A stretch of 64,000 nt of DNA from Chrysophaeum taylorii (lineage: Eukaryota > Sar > Pelagophyceae > Pelagomonadales > Pelagomonadaceae): the NCBI GenBank assembly GCA_029834535.1, contig JAQMWT010000521.1, positions 1-64,000 of the forward strand, given 5' to 3'. Position numbers and translations under genes: made by a program. Positions within the stretch are counted from its first letter, which is position 1. Every line of letters begins with the position of its first letter. Of the stretch, positions 43,523 through 54,309 are shown one piece after another. The notes under the pieces were generated by a model. That model ran no database searches. It saw only the letters and a program-made list of their open reading frames with translations, and had not been told where the DNA came from.

Positions 43523-44284
43523 TTACGACACATTACAGTTTCCATGGCCAAATAATGATGAAGCTCCCGCTTTCCCGGCGGCATCCTCGAGACCCGTCGC
43601 GGCGGCATCCTCGAGTCCCATCCTGATATCTTTGCAAATTTTCATTGCCCAAAGCTTATCCCACGGCTTTCCTGAGAGTTTGGCGCGCACAAGCACGCGG
43701 AAATCCACTTCGCGGCCCCGAGTTTTGAGCGTCACTTGGAGCTTTAGAGGTCGTTGCGGCATTTGTTGAACTTGATGCGAGTCGATAGTCCATAATGCTT
43801 TCTTTGTATGTTTCCCTGATCCTTGGATGTGATATCGAGGCACTTCTGTTTGAACAGATGTAGTCTGGGTATTTACTACGACCATCGATGCTTCGGCGAC
43901 GCCCGCGTTTGCTCCGAGTCGAGGTTGCACGCCCGCCGTTTTTGACTGTGATACGATGTCCTTTTCTTCACCACCATCAATTGGATGCAAGTCCATAATG
44001 ACCGCATCTTTAAATTCAAGCGACAGCTTTGCAAACAGCAAGTGGCGCCCGGGTACTTGTACGTGAATCTTCCATTCCAGATCGATGACGGTGCACGCGG
44101 TGGATTCGATCTCAATTTTGCTCAGCGCTTGCCGAGTGAGAATAACACGACACGCTTTGAGTTCCTTTTCAAGCACGATGTGCTCGTCTGCGGATAACGT
44201 GGTGGTGTCGCCCGCAAGTTGGTGCTCCTGCGTTCTGTCGAACTCAAAATGTTCGTCCACAAGTGTTGATGATGTGTGCAGCAT
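43523..44284 (-). CDS. Hypothetical protein, 253 aa
   Basis: Reading from ATG (complement of 44,282-44,284), the frame is open for 253 codons. Composition is well balanced, with stretches such as DEHIVLEKELKACRVILT, WKIHVQVPGRHLLFAKLSL and KPWDKLWAMKICKDIRM. A small duplication near the C-terminus gives GLEDAA twice. Alternating hydrophobic residues suggest beta-rich folds in the middle. I do not recognise a family, and no transposon motifs are present. The frame is also open upstream (TTG at 44,314), so it may be a 3' exon of a larger gene. Confidence 0.4.
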   Translation of the reverse strand: MLHTSSTLVDEHFEFDRTQEHQLAGDTTTLSADEHIVLEKELKACRVILTRQALSKIEIESTACTVIDLEWKIHVQVPGRHLLFAKLSLEFKDAVIMDLHPIDGGEEKDIVSQSKTAGVQPRLGANAGVAEASMVVVNTQTTSVQTEVPRYHIQGSGKHTKKALWTIDSHQVQQMPQRPLKLQVTLKTRGREVDFRVLVRAKLSGKPWDKLWAMKICKDIRMGLEDAAATGLEDAAGKAGASSLFGHGNCNVS

Positions 44285-44519
44285 CTTCGGCGCAAAAAAA
44301 ACTCCGACTGGCAAACACTACCGTCCACCTTGTTGGTTTGGTTTAGTTTAGCCCTCCAGTTGAAGAGAACGAGCCCGGGGAAAGCGCCGATCGAGACTTT
44401 CTCGACGAGGACATTCCTAACTTGTAAAGGAATGAGGTGTTTTGTCTGTTTGTTCCCATGTGAAGGTCCGTTGGGAACGTATGTCTGTCTATTAAGGGTT
44501 TAGGCTCAGGTAGGCACGA

Positions 44520-45519
44520 GAGCCAAGCATTGATCCACCACCAAGCCGTCGTCTACGGCGACCTCGCAGACTATTTCCACGACCCGCGGCGGCGGCTCTT
44601 TCAGCGCACCATTCTCACGCCCCGTCGAAACGACGTTGCCGATGCTGACAACGCGCGCATGAATGACCGCGGCCTATTTTTCCCGGAGAAGACGAGGCAT
44701 CGGAGTTCTTCTTTTCGGCCGACTTGACTTGGTCGGAAGACGACGACGCCTCGCTCTTTGCAGTCTTCGAGTTTCTCAACTCCCTGACAATCAACAGCAT
44801 GTCGACTTTGAGTGCGAGCTTAAGGTGTCTTCGCAACCTCGACCCGTCGCACGGCCACTGCAACGGCACCCGATACATCATCAATCGTGTCGTTGTCACC
44901 GAGGCACCTCCAACCACTATCCCTTAAGGCCCGCCTACGCCAAACGATCAACAAGAACCAGGGCCAGACGCCCCGCAAGGTCGGCGTCCTCTTGCCCAAG
45001 CCCGTCTTCTGCCACGTCCAGCTCTACGTGGCTCTCTTTTCAATCCGCAACCCCGAGGATATCCTCCTCCTCTTCTGGGTCGACGACTCCACCCTACCCC
45101 ACACGTGCTGCGCAATACCGATAAGCCCCCTCCCGGCGTCTACGCGCGCACTGTCGTCTACGGCGAGGTCCTCGGGTAGCCGCCCTCTCTCCCGCAGCAG
45201 AGTCGTCGGGTTGGACTAGGTGAACTTACTGGGACCAGGTGAGCTTACTGGGGTTAGAGATTGGGCGTAGGTGAACTTACTGAGGCCAGGTGAACTTACT
45301 GGGGCCAGGTGAGCTTACTGGGGTTTTAGGAGTAAACTCAAAGGTTAGCGAACGCGCGCTGATCAAAGCAGCTTAGATTGGCGGCGGTGGTGAGAGCGTC
45401 GAGCTGAAATGAGTCGAGCTGAAATGAGAGTGGAGTGGGTGGGTGTAAGGGTCCCCAGTAAGGGAAATTACTGGGGTTAGAGATTGGGACTAGGTGAACT
45501 TACTGGCCTGCACTTGTTA
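44520..45519 (+). mobile_element. Helitron-like 3' fragment, copy 2
   Basis: The plus-strand twin of 25,982-26,735 but longer at the 5' side. It includes an upstream helicase block (LFQRTILTPRRNDVADADN), then the [18 protein letters not shown] block, TINKNQGQTPRKVGVLLP and [13 protein letters not shown]. The frame is broken by shifts. The tail from 45,215 to 45,519 again contains repeated GGTGAACTTACTGG-like 14-mers and ends CTGCACTTGTTA. Rep and the first helicase motifs are absent, so it is non-autonomous. The matching 3' termini of the two copies define the family end. Confidence 0.75.
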
Positions 45520-45884
45520 TGCTTTATTAATTCTCTAAACAGCGGAGAGAACGGTACCCTGAAACTAGAACCCTAACTTGTTCATATTAAGAAGGCTGAA
45601 GCAGGGGCTGATGGTCGTAAAGAGATGCCGTCTTGGGATTCGTTTAACGACGCGACGGCCTACAGTGGGGAACTGTACCAGGAGCTCGCCCACTATCTGG
45701 TCAATGTACAAGTCCGAGGGGCCGGCAACCAAAGGCGAGCCGTCGTGCGCTCTCCGGTCGGCCCAAAGCATGCTGTGGCGGTAGCCCTTGCACCGCTTTC
45801 CTTACCCCTCGTTCTTTGGAATTCCTTTTCTCTCTACGCCTGTTTACTGGACTGTCCCTCGCCACTGACGCACGTATTTGCAAC

Positions 45885-46075
45885 GCCATCTGGCGGTTAC
45901 TCTTTTCAAATCGACCAATCTCAACCATAAATCATCTCGCGAGTCTTCGGCTTGAAGCTCGTGGGCAGTTTGGAGGTTGGACGACGGCAAGGAAGCGCTC
46001 CTCAACCCGCTCGGCACCCTCGAGACGTCGAGGGCAGGTTAAGAAGTTAGTGCGCGCAATCCTTTCTTGCCGCAG
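45885..46075. repeat. Second copy of the zinc-ribbon-element terminal segment
   Basis: About 190 bp at roughly 85% identity to 5,640-5,843, in the same orientation. It begins with an AACGCC....GGCGGTT palindrome and shares TCAAATCGA, CAATCTCAACCA, GGAAGCGCTCCTCAACC and CTCGGCACCCTCGAGACG. Similarity stops near 46,075. It marks a dispersed repeat family, not yet classified. Confidence 0.75.
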
Positions 46076-46555
46076 GTGGTGGAGGATACGAAATATCGCT
46101 ACATCGGTAATATCTCCGAACCTGCGTCCGCAAGCCAAGCGTTTGGTACATCACAAGCACCGTTGCCGCGGGGATTGATCACCCCTGAAGCTCTTCAAGG
46201 CGCTCAAGAGAAGGCGAGCACGAGTTACGTGTTCCATACGGTCGTCGACGAGATCGTACGTTAGCGTGAAGACACGCACATCATCAAGGGGACCCCGACC
46301 GAGGCAGTGACACTCGGGATCGCCACCAGTTTGGGAGCTGAGTGGCAGAAGAAGAAGCTTCGCGACGTTGTCCGATGAGGAACGTCGAGCGCAGCATACG
46401 AATTCGTATATTAGTGCGCAACCAAGAGACGAGCAGTACTCGTCCCACAAGCCCGAAGAGAACAAGCACCCGGTCACCGGAGGAGAGCGAGCGGAGTCGA
46501 AGAAAACGGGCCGAGCCAAGAAATAGCAAGCGATAGAAAAAGAAGTTCGGCGACG

Positions 46556-47485
46556 ATGCCGAAGCGGAAAACACTCCGAGAAACGCAGGTCGTCCCCGCC
46601 GAGAGAGAAGGGGCAGGCGAGAAAGAGTCCCCGCCGACGCAGCCGCACGCGCCGGCGCCGGCCGCCGAAGATTTGCGGGGCCGGGAGACCGAAATACCGG
46701 CGGAAGCCGAAGAGAAAAAGGAGGACGAGTCGACGGGCGAGCAGCCAAGCGCCACGACCACGACTCGACCCGAACCAGGAGACGAGCGTCACGCCGAGAG
46801 CTCGCAAGAGATTCGGGAGCTGCGAGAGGTGGTGTCGCTGCGCCAAAACCAACTGCAGCATCGAGCCAGGCAAGACGAAGAAGTGCGAAGTCTGTTGCAA
46901 GAACGGATCCGAACACAAGACGAGGAGATTCGGAAGCAAGCGCAGGAGCGCGAGGAAAAGCGCGGCCTGCTAGCCCAAGAGATTGCGGCACAAATCGAGA
47001 AGGAGGTGACAGCGCGATTCGAAGCCGCCAACGTCGAAGAGAAGGAAGCTCTCAAGGACGAGCTCCGGCACGCTCGAGAGGCCGCGGCGACCCACATCCG
47101 AGATCTCCGGGTGGAATTACGCGCGTTAAAGGAGCTTCGAGAGCCGCGCGCGGAACCACCTCGATCCGAAGCATCCTGCGAGTCGGATCGCTACGAATCC
47201 GATTCGGAGCCGCCCTCGCCCAAAGAGCCACCGTCTCGAAGCGTGGAGCGAGCGAGCCGCCAGCGAGCTCACGACCGCCAGCGAGCTCACGAGGAAGAAG
47301 AGAAGGAGCCAAGTGAGGCCGACAAGATCGTCGCCGCGTTGGTAAAGGCAGTCGCGGGACAAGGCCCATTTGCCACTCCGACCCCCCGAGATTGCGCGTA
47401 CCCGGCAGCTCCGAGGAACGGGCGTCTCAAACTGGAGATGCTCCCTCCTTGCGCATCGCCGCGCTGTCTTACGATCTCCATCTAA
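46556..47485 (+). CDS. Coiled-coil protein, unknown function (possibly gag-like)
   Basis: 309 aa from ATG. The N-terminal ~75 residues are Pro/Glu-rich. Residues ~80-200 form a long, strongly charged helix with heptad-like spacing (REVVSLRQNQLQHRARQDEE, then EEKEALKDELRHAREAAA). The C-terminal part is basic/Ser-rich with a short direct repeat (RQRAHDRQRAHEEEE). No enzymatic motif. Its setting among repeats, and similarity in style to coiled-coil Gag N-termini at 49,211 and 60,528, suggest a retroelement Gag, but that is inference. The upstream frames at 46,060-46,340 are broken. Confidence 0.45.
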   Translation: MPKRKTLRETQVVPAEREGAGEKESPPTQPHAPAPAAEDLRGRETEIPAEAEEKKEDESTGEQPSATTTTRPEPGDERHAESSQEIRELREVVSLRQNQLQHRARQDEEVRSLLQERIRTQDEEIRKQAQEREEKRGLLAQEIAAQIEKEVTARFEAANVEEKEALKDELRHAREAAATHIRDLRVELRALKELREPRAEPPRSEASCESDRYESDSEPPSPKEPPSRSVERASRQRAHDRQRAHEEEEKEPSEADKIVAALVKAVAGQGPFATPTPRDCAYPAAPRNGRLKLEMLPPCASPRCLTISI

Positions 47486-47609
47486 GGCGGTCATGGGGGG
47501 GGGTGCCCATGCCGTGCGTGTAACGCCACGGTAGAATCTGCATAGCTGCAGCACCTAGCTATCGTTTATAAAGCATTTTCGCGCCGAAAGCGCTCACGCG
47601 CCCCCTTGA

Positions 47610-47907
47610 AAAGCCTCCTTAAGTTTGATTGTAAAAGCCAAAGTTTGGTCAATACCGTGGAAGTTCGATGAGCAGTGATTAAACTTGTTGACCAAAACTT
47701 TGGGTAAGAAAGACTAAACTTACCGGGTCATTAATCAAACTTGAAGGGTCGATTGATCAAACTTAATGCAACTTCGGAGTGACCAAACTTAACTGATCAA
47801 AACTTAGCTGAAGTGACCAAACTTGTGAATTCTTCCACAAACATACATCAAATTGATCAAACTTCAAAGAAATTGACCAAACTTTTTTATCAAACTTGAC
47901 CGATCCC
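47610..47907. repeat. Cluster of TGATCAAACTT-like motifs
   Basis: Roughly ten to twelve copies of (T)GA(T/C)CAAACTT or its complement in ~300 bp, irregularly spaced (for example 47,646-47,658 as AAGTTTGGTCA; 47,748-47,762, 47,782-47,790 and 47,857-47,885 as ATCAAACTT or ACCAAACTT). The array ends exactly where Copia-A copy 2 begins (TAATATCAATGC). It resembles the subterminal transposase-binding array of a DNA transposon. No TIR pair was identified. Confidence 0.6.
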
Positions 47908-48659
47908 TAATATCAATGCTATAAGTCGAAAGTTATATGTCGATGAACCACGGACGCAAGTATTTCCCGATGCTGCTTACGTGTCTCATCCTAAGACCTT
48001 TTGCACCTTTAATCGCACAGGGTCTGTTCGCTTAACGGTAGCAGAGCTTACAACATTAACTATGCTTTTTCTACGTCTGCACTCACAGAAAACGACAGAG
48101 CACCCGTCACTATATGATATTAAAAACATCTCCAATTTTCGCCTTGGATTCCTATCAAACTCAAAGCAACCCTTGTCTTGTATGACATCGCCTATTGAAC
48201 TCAACGCGTTTGTCATCCTATACAACATCATGGGACGCTTGTTCCCAAAATCAATTACTTTCCCTGTGTCTTTTCGTATTACCACGTTCGAAACTAACCA
48301 ACCCTCACGCAAGTTATTCTTAAACAAATCCTCAACCACTCCCATCATTTACATCACAGGTGGAAGACACACAGGCGGTGACATCACCGTCACCAACCCC
48401 TCTTCAAAGTACCAAGCTCATATCAACTCATTTGTCGAGACCTATACGCTGCAATCGCATGAGAGCGGAGTCGACAAAATGGCTATTTTAGAATCTGCTA
48501 CCGTTTTTTTTGTGGCTATGTCAAGCATATCATCACGCTGGTGAACTGCGGAACACACGTTGCTTAATACACATTCTTGTCTCACACAGTTCTCCAGTGC
48601 ATCTGGATTCACTCATTTTCTACTCGAAAACTAACCTTCTCGAGTTTGTCGACAGGTCT
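47908..48659 (+). pseudogene. Copia-A copy 2, left part (before nested insertion)
   Basis: Plus-strand Copia-A sequence homologous to the copy 1 segment 4,350-3,600. The frame 47,981-48,544 shares SHPKTF, NRTGSVRLTVAE and ITGGRH.GGDITVTNPSSK with copy 1. After 48,544 the frame changes but similarity continues to CGAGTTTGTCGACAGGTCT, where Copia-B begins. The matching continuation (TTTGCTCTACGTGACAT) is found 12.6 kb away at 61,222. The 5' part of the element (gag, protease) is missing at 47,908. Confidence 0.85.
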
Positions 48660-48856
48660 TAGAGATACAAAATTTGATTTAGGGTTAGTAACCCCCTATC
48701 CTAGGGTTAGCTCTCTTACTTTTAGCACTTTTTTATTCAGAAAAACGCTGTGTTATTTACACCGTGCTGTCCTCGTTGTTAGAGACAGATACGAGGGCAG
48801 ACTACCACTGCTCTCACTCTGCAGCAGGGTAGCACAGTTGAAATTGCTGTTCTCTA
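48660..48856 (+). repeat. Copia-B 5' LTR
   Basis: 197 bp, TAGAGATACAAAATTT to GCTGTTCTCTA. Ends are TAGAGA...TCTCTA instead of the usual TG...CA. Contains a telomere-like TTAGGGTTAG pair. Preceded by GGTCT, the target duplication. Confidence 0.9.
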
Positions 48857-48866
48857 GGTATTGGGC

Positions 48867-49126
48867 TCCCGGGCGGGCCGGTTGGCAGCCGGAACGTTCG
48901 CAGTGGGACGGGGTATGGCCGGGGGGCGAAGACGGAATGTTATCGACGAGTTGGTTGTCAGTCACATCGCGGTCTCCTCGTCGCATGGCGACAAGCTTGA
49001 TGGTCACTCTCCGCCGACCGACCTTTCAGCGCTCCTCGTCTACAGGCCCGTGATTCCGGACTGGCTCCTGTCGGTCCGGCCTGGCTCCCATGCTCGGGAG
49101 AGGTCTGAAGTTAGTTAGTTAGTTAG
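48867..49126 (+). mobile_element. TTAG-tailed retroposon, copy 2 (5'-truncated)
   Basis: About 260 bp, homologous to the last 260 bp of the copy at 2,886-3,249. Flanked by the 12-bp target duplication TAGGTATTGGGC (48,855-48,866 and 49,124-49,135). It landed immediately downstream of the Copia-B 5' LTR, separating it from the primer-binding region and so disabling reverse transcription of this copy. Ends in (TTAG)4. Confidence 0.9.
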
Positions 49127-49210
49127 GTATTGGGCACCAGTCCCGGTATCAGCAGAGTCCCAGGATTTCCAGAAGAGTTCCGCTCCCTGACGTTCCTGAA
49201 CCGAAACAAG

Positions 49211-50985
49211 ATGCCAGCCAATCAAGAACTCCAAAAGGAGATAAACGACCAAGAAGCTCGCATAGAGGCAAAAAGCATACAAGGGCGATGCAAGCACAAG
49301 CTCAAGTCATACAAGCACAAGCTCAAGCGCTACAAGCACTCGAAGCACGACTCAATGCCATGCAGACACCACCCGCCGTCGCCGCTGCGACTGCTCCCCC
49401 CACAGCTCCACAAGACCCCAAGACCAAGTCAAACACCTTCACTGACCCCCCTAGCGCCGTCCTCAAGTCAATGGACTCCGCTCAAGTCACCCCCCAAATG
49501 CTCTCGTTTCGCGTTATGCAGTTGTTCGTCGAACATCTCATGCCTGAAACAGGCATAACGCAATACTTCTTGCAGGGCTTCTACACGTGGGAATCCGTCT
49601 TACGCGGATCTAATGATCTAGCTGACGCTCTCCTAAGCCACTGCATCAAGGAATATGACAAGGACCCCGATAACCATGCCACCGCCGGCAATACTCAAGA
49701 TTTCCAAGGCCGTTTCGTCTACTACAAGGGCGTCTACCGCAAGTTCGGCAAACACTTCCTTGAGAACGTCTATGAGCCAAAACTCCAAGAACTGAAAGAC
49801 CAAGACACAGACACGACCGATACGACGAAAGGAAAGTTATATCCGGACACGCAACCTCACCTACAAGGAAAAGAAGCCGACTTCACCGTGTACCTCCGCG
49901 AGACCGCGCACCCCCTCTTTCGCCGTATCCTGCATGCCGGTAGCGACTCCGTCAAGCACCCAGCATACGGCGAAATAGATGCACTCGGATCATCCCATCC
50001 GATAGGACTCGAATTCGTACTACAAGTCCGTCTTGCACTTGACAAGCACACGGGCCAGAACCACGTCCACCATGCGCATTACGTCTACAATGCCTTCCTG
50101 GACACGCCGTTCAACCCTGAAAATCCACGAACCTGCGCATTATATAGATTATATGCGCCACGTTCAACAACAACTTCGCCAAATCACCGACGATGCCTCT
50201 CTCCAACTTACCGACCGAATAATCCTCAAGGAAATCCACCAAATTCTGCGGTTCAAATACCCCCCAAGCTTACTATACTCCCGCGCCCCAACGCATATAG
50301 AGGGCTTCACTCGTCTTGCCAACTGCCTTCGCACTCCCAACGACTCGCTGTCACTCGACGAAGACAAAGACGCGATAAACCATTTACCCAAGTTGATCGC
50401 CCGCATCACGGTTATCTCCACTTCGAGCGCAGCTTTTGGGCTCACCTCAAGCCTCACCCCACTCTGAATTTCAAACCGTTGCGATTCGTCACTGACTTCG
50501 GTCGTCTGCCGACCAAAGATAAAGACAATCCACGTTTTCGCTCCCGCCGAAATGGCCTCCACCTCACCGACGATGATGCCGACACCTCACCCTCTGAAGA
50601 TGAAATTCTCCCGGATCCTGATGAAGCATCCCCAGAAGATAACGACCCCGTCGCTGTCTTTCTCACGGAAGCCAACCTCGATCAAGATGACGACACCGAT
50701 CTCATCCAACACCTACACGCTTACCGAAAAAGAACAATGTCCCGCCATCAGAAGAAGACCCCCCCGAAAAAGTCACCAAACCCTCGCTCCCCGTCGTACT
50801 ACGATGTCAATGACAGCCCTAAGCCCAAGGCCACCCCTGTCACCCTAACAATGAACAAACACTACCCCGAAAAACACAACCCCGCTGCCACTCCTGTCAC
50901 CCCAGACAAACGCGAGTACCCGCACCTCCGCAAGGTCACCTTTCCCACTCAAACCCATCCACCAAAACCATCCACTCCTGACTAA
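49211..50985 (+). pseudogene. Copia-B gag, frameshifted
   Basis: Starts at ATG (49,211). After ~25 codons the good frame moves to 49,288 onward (QAQAQALQALEARLNAMQ coiled coil), then a globular part (QYFLQGFYTWESVLRGSND, DFTVYLRETAHPLFRRIL). Between about 50,125 and 50,460 the coding frame is the neighbouring one (HYIDYMRHVQQQLRQITDD, TRLANCLRTPNDSLSLDE), returning with FKPLRFVTDFGRLPTKD. An acidic then basic Pro-rich tail follows. Two compensating shifts thus interrupt it. Position after the 5' LTR defines it as the structural particle protein. No zinc knuckle was seen. Confidence 0.75.
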
Positions 50986-51083
50986 CCGTTCAAGGTCCCC
51001 CCCCCCGTGATGTTCGTCGCAAGCTCCAGATCATCCGGAACCTTAGTCAAGCCGGTCGCCAACACACATCCAACTCAGAGGGC

Positions 51084-52038
51084 ATGACCAAGCTCATCAA
51101 CCTCATCACCAGTATTTCCGATGAGATACTTCTCTCCGAGGTTGATTCCGACGCCGCCGAGTTTCTTCAGGTGCTATCATCCGATCCCCAGGATGATCCA
51201 CCCGGTGAGGGCGCAGCCGACGACGCAGATGACCAACGCCACCTCGGTTTCTATGATGATGACGGACAGCTAGGCCTCTACGACGATAACATTCCCGAAA
51301 TAAATGATGATGACGACTCCGCTGAAGACGGCGCACACTGCCACAGCGACTACATGCGTGCTCTACACCAGAGTCAGCTTTTTCGATGATGGTTGCCGAC
51401 GACGCATGTGCCGCCAACCAAAAATTACTAAATCAGGCACCACGACTCATGATGAAGAACTTCCCGACATCATCTGAACTCTCTCCCAGAGTCGCAGACT
51501 TTCTTTGTGCCACTTACACTACAGGAAAGACCCCCACAAAGACCAACTCGCTGCACGGATGCAATGGACCCGGCACTGAAATTTCTCTAATTGACGGTGG
51601 CGCATCATTTTGCTTCACTCGCACAATCGAACATTTTGTTCCCGAGTCCATACGCAGGATTCCTGAACATACCATCCGCATGGGCAGAGGCACCTTAACC
51701 AGCCACTTCATCGGTGTCGAACCGTTGTATTTGCACGTTGCAGGTCTCTCCTCAAAGGATGTAAAAGACTCCACAGGTTACGTCTTATACCTCGTCTTTC
51801 TGGTCGTCCCGCACTTCAGACCAGGTCTACAGGTTATAGCGACCTCTCGACTAAAAGCTCTGAACGTTCAAGCAACAGATCCACCGCTGCCCTACGAACC
51901 ATACTTGTACGAACTCCTGACCACCTCAACTTCAGATCCCCATGATTACAAAACACTTATAGGCACAACCGCAGTAGTTCTCGCCAATCGCCAAACTAAT
52001 GGTCTCTTGTCCCTGCCATCCCACCCAAAGCAAACATA
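51084..52038 (+). pseudogene. Copia-B acidic spacer and aspartic protease
   Basis: An acidic 101-codon piece (51,084-51,389, ISDEILLSEVDSDAAEFL) is followed by 51,386-52,038. The latter contains EISLIDGGASFCFTRTIEHF, the retropepsin active-site block (D-G-G-A-S in place of D-S/T-G-A-S), and later LYLVFLVVPHFRPGLQV. It would cut the polyprotein into particle, integrase and RT parts. When the retroposon at 52,039-52,301 is discounted, the frame runs without a stop straight into the methyltransferase frame, so the two were once a single translation product. Confidence 0.75.
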
Positions 52039-52301
52039 TCTAACTAACTAACTAACTTACCTACTTACTTACTTCAGACCTCTCCCGAGCATGGGAGCCA
52101 GGCCGGACCGACAGGAGCCAGTCCGGAATCACGGGCCTGTAGACGAGGAGCGCCAAAAGGTCGGTCGACGGAGAGTGACCATCAAGCTTGTCGCATGCGA
52201 CGAGGAGACCGCGATGTGACTGACAACCAACTCGTCGATAACCTTCCGTCTTCGCCCCCCGGCCATACCCCGTCCCACTGCGAACGTTCCGGCTGCCAAC
52301 C
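52039..52301 (-). mobile_element. TTAG-tailed retroposon, copy 3 (minus strand)
   Basis: About 260 bp, the complement of the copy at 48,867-49,126, with a mixed (CTAA)n/(CTTA)n tail at 52,040-52,073. The flanking short duplication is around AAACAT (52,032-52,037 and 52,303-52,308). It separates the protease and methyltransferase coding parts of Copia-B. Confidence 0.85.
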
Positions 52302-52316
52302 AAAACATTCCGCGCT

Positions 52317-54211
52317 GTGTTTAGTTTCCACACCGGAACGAAAATGTCCCTCAAGGATGAGCTCGCAAACATAATGCAAAACGTCGCCAAGGCGCGCTCG
52401 CAATCCCGTCTCCTCGATTTCGCCAAATTACTGCAAAATTCTACATTCTTGGCGGAATTGATCAGCCTACCGCGCACTGTCGTCCAATATGCATTCACTG
52501 GCTCAGCGGACCTCTCTGTGCAAGCACAACCCCCTCCGCTACACACAGCCATTATTGCAGGTGGACTCCACCAAGAAGGCTTTGACTCTTTTCGCAAACG
52601 CTTCGACAAACGCATCACTGTCGTGGTCACCTGTGAAATACACCCTATTATGCGCGCCCGCGCACATCAACTCTTCCCGCACGCTCAGCATTATGCGGAT
52701 CTGAGAAAACTCGCTGACGCTCTGCAAACCGGCAAAATACGACTACCTCAACTGGACTTGGCTGTATTCACCTTGCCAAGTCAACATCTGAGTATAATGA
52801 AAGAATATGACGTCTATGCCACTCCGGTGACCGCCGACCTCTTCGTCAAAGAACAAATCCGCTTTGTTCGTTGGACACTTCCAACATACACTATTGTCGA
52901 GAACGTACCCCCCACCCCCCGAACTTATCACGAGTACACTGAACTTGCCAAATGCTATCAGTGCATGGGTTACTTCAGACACTCCGCCGTCTACAATGCC
53001 TCCGCTTTTGGTGACGTCATAAGCAAGAACCGCTACCTCGCTGTCTTTGCCCGACATCCGCTCACCGACTACAACCTCGAGAAAACCGCTTCTCCCTGGT
53101 TAATATCTCCTCCGAGCATGGTCCCCCCTCCTGGACCCAAGTCACACTATCCCCGACGATCTCTGGATAGCAAACCGCGCCCTTCGTGGCACAGTGACTC
53201 GCTCCACGTTTGACTACTACCAGAACAAAGCCACATTCTCGTACGCACCCGCCAACGCAGCTCAACTCTCGATTTCCGAGAATGCACGATCTGCCAAATG
53301 CTTGCGCGCTTGAAGAAGCCCTTCACGGATCTAGGACTCGACGCCGACGGCACCTCTATGCCTCGATGACCAATATCTCCCATCTCTTGGCATTCACATT
53401 GCTGCACAATCACTTGTCGCAACACCCTACTCTTACCGCATGGAACACACTGCGTTGCTTTCACGCCTCAGAGTCCCAATGTGCTTACCATTGAGATGGA
53501 GCCATCACCGGCACTGCCGCCGCTGCCGTCGCATGCGGCTACTTCCCGCGCGCATCCCACACCTTGCGCTCACGGCCCCCTACGATACTGGACTGTTCAC
53601 ACCAACCCGCAGTCTTCTCGCCAACACACACATTCTCCCTGGATGTTCCCAAGGGCACCGCCTTTCTGGTCGTCGCCTATACCAACTCCTTGGCAGCCGC
53701 TCACAGCTGCTTGCGCCCCTCCACGTGGGTCCACTACATGAATCCCGGCTTTGCCGCGATCGATTCACGAGGGCGAATTACTCTCGATGACCCCACGGGA
53801 CTAATAATGTCCGAAGCGCGCCCCACTTTCGCGGATTACGTCGGCGACATCGGCGACACGCTCCAGAAATCCACAAAGTGCTACTCGGTCACTGGCTCGT
53901 ACCCAACCAACACGAGCTACTCCAACGCATTACTGCTGATCTCTCCCGACCACATCCGATACGCGACTCTCAATGAAATCGCAAAGTTTGGACACCACTC
54001 GGACCCGGAACTGCTCCGCCTGTTCCAACAGCATCCGCCGTACTTCGCGTTCAAGGCACTGGCCAACGCCGTCCCGCACATCATGCTGCAGGCTAAGTAC
54101 AGCGCTGTCCTCGCACTCCACGAATCGCATGACCATGTGAACCTTCACATCGAATGGGCAACCATACGCAATGGCATTCCCAGCCCCGGAGCCATCAACC
54201 ACGTTGCATAA
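52317..54211 (+). pseudogene. Copia-B cytosine-C5 DNA methyltransferase domain, frameshifted
   Basis: Motifs of the C5-MTase family appear in the canonical order. Motif I region IIAGGLHQEGFDSF (~52,550); motif II acidic residue in VTCEIHPIMRARAH; motif IV LDLAVFTLPSQHLS (~52,754-52,795), where the family has PPCQ; motif VI YTIVENVPP (52,885-52,911); motif VIII MGYFRHSAVYNASAFG and KNRYLAVFARH (~52,960-53,055); a target-recognition-like stretch (53,110-53,310, frame-shifted); motif IX IRYATLNEIAKF (~53,953); motif X KALANAVPHIML (~54,052). The nucleophilic Cys of motif IV is Ser (AGT, 52,779-52,781). At least three frameshifts and a terminal stop break it. It lies between protease and integrase, once in frame with the protease. 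It would have methylated cytosine in DNA. Whether the serine is ancestral or decay cannot be told from one copy. Confidence 0.8.
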
Positions 54212-54309
54212 TTTTTCTTGAACATCTCCAGCCGTCTCTTAGCAGTGGGGGACCTCAAAATCAACTCCCTCTTCAATGCCGTTGCAGATGCTCACCATGC
54301 TGCGATCCG

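Noticed and set aside
46151-46991. Long Leu/Arg/Ser-rich minus frames opposite the coiled-coil ORF
   Set aside because: Antisense shadow of a GA-rich coiled-coil coding sequence.
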